Below the pieces are notes generated by a model. That model was given only the letters and a program-made list of their open reading frames with translations. It searched no databases and was not told the DNA's origin. Positions 43,541 to 46,184 of a stretch of DNA of 46,184 nucleotides are shown piece by piece. Made by a program: the position numbers and the translations under genes. Each line of letters begins with the position of its first letter. Positions within the stretch are counted from its first letter, which is position 1. This DNA is from Tateyamaria pelophila (GTDB taxonomy: Bacteria > Pseudomonadota > Alphaproteobacteria > Rhodobacterales > Rhodobacteraceae), in the NCBI RefSeq assembly GCF_019966495.1, contig NZ_JAIMIA010000030.1:1-46184 (forward strand), written 5' to 3'.

Positions 43541-43648
43541 ATGAGCCTTGTGCTTGGCCGCAATCTTTTGCGCCGTCTTGTCAGCACGCGACGGATCAGG
43601 CGCCGCCGTCACTTTGAATTTGCCTGAAAAACCGCGTCTCTTCGTCTT
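43541..43648 (-). pseudogene. Decayed IS3-family transposase OrfA fragment
   Basis: A minus-strand frame of 36 codons reads KTKRRGFSGKFKV, then after a changed stretch RADKTAQKIAAKHKAH. This follows the start of IS3-type OrfA proteins, where KRRxFSxEFKxKVALEALRG leads to DKTVQEIAAKHKVH and then a QVSxWK segment. The match ends right after the helix-turn-helix start, at the 43509-43528 palindrome, and no OrfB follows. So only a short relic remains. Confidence 0.6.
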
Positions 43649-43833
43649 TTGTGTATCCTGTCGTCAAGGTTGGATACGTCTCAGAACGCTGCCCGATGTG
43701 GCCGAACATTTTCAGAAGAAGCTCTACCCTGACGATCCGTCCCGGGCTCACATTTGAACTGTTCCTTTCCTTTTCTTATCAAAGGGCAGCCCAATCCTCA
43801 CCCGAACCGGGGAGTTTTGGGCGAACCCAAAGG

Positions 43834-46086
43834 TCAATATTTGGCGAGTTCCTTCAGGATCGAAGGATAAATGTCCCGCCCTGCATCACGGCCCCAGAAA
43901 CAGTCCAGATGCCCGTACCCGGAAAAGACCTGACGGGTGAACTTGTCGGCGCTGCTCGGTAAGGCATGGCGCAGCCAGTGTTGCGTGCGCAAAGTCGTGT
44001 CTGGCAATACCAGTTCATTCAGCGACCCGGCCATCATGTGAACCGGAAAGTCGAGCCGCTCCGGATGGGTCAGGTAGACGTTCTCGCCCGCGGCATTTAC
44101 CGCACGCCCCTTGGACATGATCAGCCCCAGTTGCTCGAACGCAAAGGTGGCAACCGGACCGACAAGTTCGCCAAGTGCGTTATGGGTTTTCTGGTTCAGG
44201 TTCGCATGCAGGTAGACGGGCCCGAAGGCTCCGAAAATCCGGTGACACGTCGGGCTGTAACACGGCTCTCCACTGGGGAACGGAACATTCCAAAGCAATG
44301 TGTTGATCATCAGATCGGTCGTTGCCTTGTCGTCCATGTCGCCGCTCGGCGGTGCATGCGTCGTCAGATCAAAAGATTTCCGGGGCGCAAACAGGCTGGC
44401 CGTGGCCGCACTTCCCGTCAGTTTTTCGATCGCCGCACGCCATTCCGGCGACAGACCTTCGCGGATCATCTTGGCGATGTTGATGTCCGACTTGATCTGG
44501 TTGAACGACCCGGTGACCGGATGAACGCTGAACTGATTGATGATCAGTTGCCTGATATTGGTGCTGTAGCCGCCCAGCACGGACATCATGACCGTGAGGG
44601 CACCAAGACAATGGGCCACGACCTGAACGGAGTCGACGTCCGAGCGTGCTTTGAGGACAGTTTCGACAGCCCAGGGCCAGTCGACACTGGCGATGTCGTC
44701 CACCGAGTAGTCACCGACATTGGCCGGGGTATTGGCAGGGCTGGCACGGTGATCAAACAGCCAGATATCGTAGCCTTCCTTGATCAACTCGCGCACGATC
44801 GACGTGTCGGTGGTGTTCAACGCAAAGCTCATGGCCTTGACGCCAAAGCCAGAGGCCAGAATGACCGGGCCCTTGGTACCGGCTTCAAAGCGCGTCAGTT
44901 GGATGCGCGCGCCATCGGGCGTCGTCGCTTTGGTCGTCTTACCGAGAATATCAGGGAAGTCCGGCACATGGCCGTCCTCTTGCCGCGGCATGATATCTTT
45001 GGGCTCGTTCTGTGCCGGGAAATTGTACAGATAGGCAGGCAGGCCGCCATAGGTTTCAAAGACCAGCTTGGCAAAGAGCGCTCCGGCCTGGGCCTCGAAA
45101 TACATCTCAAGATCGGCAAGCGCCGATTTGGGCTTTCCTTCCGCATCCTTTCCAAAATAGTTGATGGCAAAGCGAAAAAACTTGTTTAGATAGTCCTTGT
45201 CTTTGACAAGATCCTTGAAGGTCTGATCCGCAATAGCATCAAGGGCTGTTTTGACCAACTCCGTAATCGTTTCGTCAGTGTCGTATTTGGCACGTATCGT
45301 CTGTGCCTGCTTGAGCAGATCTTGCAACCCGAGCTTCATCTGGCCTTGCAGGATGACAGCGTCATCTTCGATGATATCGACATTCAACGTCGTCAAATCC
45401 GTCCACCAATTGCTGCCAGGACGGCGGTTAAGTGTCTTGTAGCCTTTGAATTTCTTATGTTTATCCAGGTCACCGCTATAGGTCATCAACCATTTGTCGA
45501 CATGTTCGGTGTCGAGCTTAAGCAACTCGAACACACCATTCGATATCGTATAGTCCTTGGGGTCGCTTCCGTCAGGGCGGTTGATTATGACATGACCCGA
45601 AAGCCCCGCCGCATGGTTGCAATCGTTCGTTGTCTTTTCGAGATCCGGTGACAAGACCGTAAAGTTGCCAACGACCGTACACCCCTCTGCGGCACCTGAC
45701 GCCGCGTTCACGACATAGGCATCCGAGATTGGATTGTCGCGCCCCACACCTGCAATCGGAGTGCCCAAGCTGCCGCGCATCGTTTCGTCAAAGCTCAAAG
45801 ACGGAGAAATATCGCCGACAACCGTGGTAAAATATTTGATCAGATCCTTGGCTTTTTCGGTATTTGGTGCGTTAGGCTCAAATATGATCGAAATGATCTT
45901 GTCCAGATATGCAGTAATTTCCTTGAATGCAGGACCGACATCGTGCTGCATATCACACTTATAGTAGGCTTTGTCGAATTCGAAGCGCTCGCGTAATGTG
46001 AATCCGCCCAATTTATCCTTCGCCAAGTTCCAGAGATCGTTGGCGACCTCCGTTGACTCTTCATAGCTTTCGTCGATCCGTTTCAC
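43834..46086 (-). CDS. Alpha/beta hydrolase of the cholesterol-oxidase-associated type, Cys nucleophile
   Basis: 750 residues from GTG 46086. The C-terminal half (about 390-750) is an alpha/beta hydrolase: the nucleophile elbow reads VVAHCLGAL, with Cys in place of Ser; the acid may be the Asp in WLFDHRASPA or one near LNELVLPDTT; the histidine is in GYGHLDCFWG. The N-terminal part contains SFDETMRG and the segment KWLMTYSGDLDKHKKFKGYK, which resembles the linker domain between the GMC oxidase and hydrolase parts of cholesterol-oxidase-like fusions. No signal peptide. The frame stays open 12 codons upstream of the GTG, into the tail of an IS5-type transposase, so the original N-terminus may have been lost. 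Substrate probably lipid-like; untested. Confidence 0.85.
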   Translation of the reverse strand: MKRIDESYEESTEVANDLWNLAKDKLGGFTLRERFEFDKAYYKCDMQHDVGPAFKEITAYLDKIISIIFEPNAPNTEKAKDLIKYFTTVVGDISPSLSFDETMRGSLGTPIAGVGRDNPISDAYVVNAASGAAEGCTVVGNFTVLSPDLEKTTNDCNHAAGLSGHVIINRPDGSDPKDYTISNGVFELLKLDTEHVDKWLMTYSGDLDKHKKFKGYKTLNRRPGSNWWTDLTTLNVDIIEDDAVILQGQMKLGLQDLLKQAQTIRAKYDTDETITELVKTALDAIADQTFKDLVKDKDYLNKFFRFAINYFGKDAEGKPKSALADLEMYFEAQAGALFAKLVFETYGGLPAYLYNFPAQNEPKDIMPRQEDGHVPDFPDILGKTTKATTPDGARIQLTRFEAGTKGPVILASGFGVKAMSFALNTTDTSIVRELIKEGYDIWLFDHRASPANTPANVGDYSVDDIASVDWPWAVETVLKARSDVDSVQVVAHCLGALTVMMSVLGGYSTNIRQLIINQFSVHPVTGSFNQIKSDINIAKMIREGLSPEWRAAIEKLTGSAATASLFAPRKSFDLTTHAPPSGDMDDKATTDLMINTLLWNVPFPSGEPCYSPTCHRIFGAFGPVYLHANLNQKTHNALGELVGPVATFAFEQLGLIMSKGRAVNAAGENVYLTHPERLDFPVHMMAGSLNELVLPDTTLRTQHWLRHALPSSADKFTRQVFSGYGHLDCFWGRDAGRDIYPSILKELAKY

Positions 46087-46106
46087 GTAACCTTTGAGTG
46101 CATTAT

Positions 46107-46184
46107 CTAGGCAGCGGACTCATAAAACTCGATCCACAGCCTGACGGATGCCAGTTTGATCATCGACAGGAAATTGCGTGATGT
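46107..46184 (-). mobile_element. IS5-family transposase C-terminus, cut by window edge
   Basis: A minus-strand frame runs from the window end to TAG at 46107-46109. Its 25 codons read TSRNFLSMIKLASVRLWIEF then YESAA, the typical end of IS5-group transposases in Rhodobacterales (RNFLSMIKLASxRLWxxxYES). The insertion's end must be between its stop and the hydrolase start, at most about 20 bases away, but the inverted repeat cannot be defined without the other end. Confidence 0.75.

Larger units (their letters stand above)
43305..43833. other. Gap with IS debris between tupA and the hydrolase
   Basis: 529 bases without an intact gene. It holds a decayed IS3 OrfA fragment (43541-43648) and a 20-base palindrome (43509-43528). 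The rest shows nothing I recognise; no clear terminator for the tup genes is visible. Confidence 0.6.

Noticed and set aside
1-46184. CRISPR arrays, tRNA or rRNA genes
   Set aside because: No regularly spaced repeats and no cloverleaf or rRNA-like segment were noticed on reading both strands; short tRNAs could still be missed by eye.

Overview
The window looks like chromosomal DNA of a marine alphaproteobacterium of the Roseobacter group (Rhodobacterales). Reasons: the base composition is moderately GC-rich; there are many ABC, TRAP and EamA-type importers in short tight operons; and there is a complete DUF3305/DUF3306/TorD/Tat-peptide/formate dehydrogenase block joined to tungstate uptake genes, a layout I associate with that group. 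The assignment is inference from gene content; no rRNA or other marker gene is present.

Layout. (1) 1-3438: the 3' part of a very large protein of unknown function, open at the left edge. (2) 3693-8156, plus strand: a TRAP importer (P, Q, M subunits) followed by an OsmC-like protein and a cytochrome P450, all tightly spaced and probably one operon for uptake and oxidation of an organic acid. (3) 8229-16474: a divergent regulon. Leftward run a GntR/FCD regulator, a PLP enzyme of the Cys/Met-metabolism family and a CUT1 sugar ABC importer (binding protein, two permeases, ATPase). Rightward run an AgaS-like SIS protein and a ROK kinase. Two matching TTGTCNGACAT sites exactly 21 bp apart lie between the arms and are the likely operators. 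This looks like amino-sugar or Amadori-type sugar use. (4) 16745-21499, minus strand: an Fbp/AEP-type ABC importer whose operon ends in a PP2C-type phosphatase. (5) 21778-27071: loosely packed genes: a small hypothetical, two EamA transporters, a Gfo/Idh/MocA oxidoreductase and three small envelope proteins.

(6) 27099-43304 is the main system: a formate dehydrogenase supercluster. Leftward arms: DUF6494 protein, Mrp/NBP35 Fe-S ATPase, a biotin-ligase-fold protein and a DUF6505 protein; also a 648-residue poly-ferredoxin. Rightward: DUF3305, DUF3306, TorD-like chaperone, small Tat protein, FdhA (Cys form), Fe-S beta subunit, cytochrome b gamma subunit, a WD40-cytochrome c fusion, a 42-residue membrane peptide, then the tungstate importer TupBCA. 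Tungstate import beside a Mo/W formate dehydrogenase suggests a tungsten enzyme. The most unusual gene is 29641-30366: a secreted cytochrome c whose N-terminal half looks like a shrunken TupA-type binding domain.

(7) 43305-46184: an insertion-sequence scarred end. It holds a decayed IS3-family OrfA fragment, a large alpha/beta hydrolase with a cysteine in its nucleophile elbow, and the C-terminal end of an IS5-type transposase directly upstream of the hydrolase, which may have been cut at its 5' end. I saw no tRNA, rRNA or CRISPR array.
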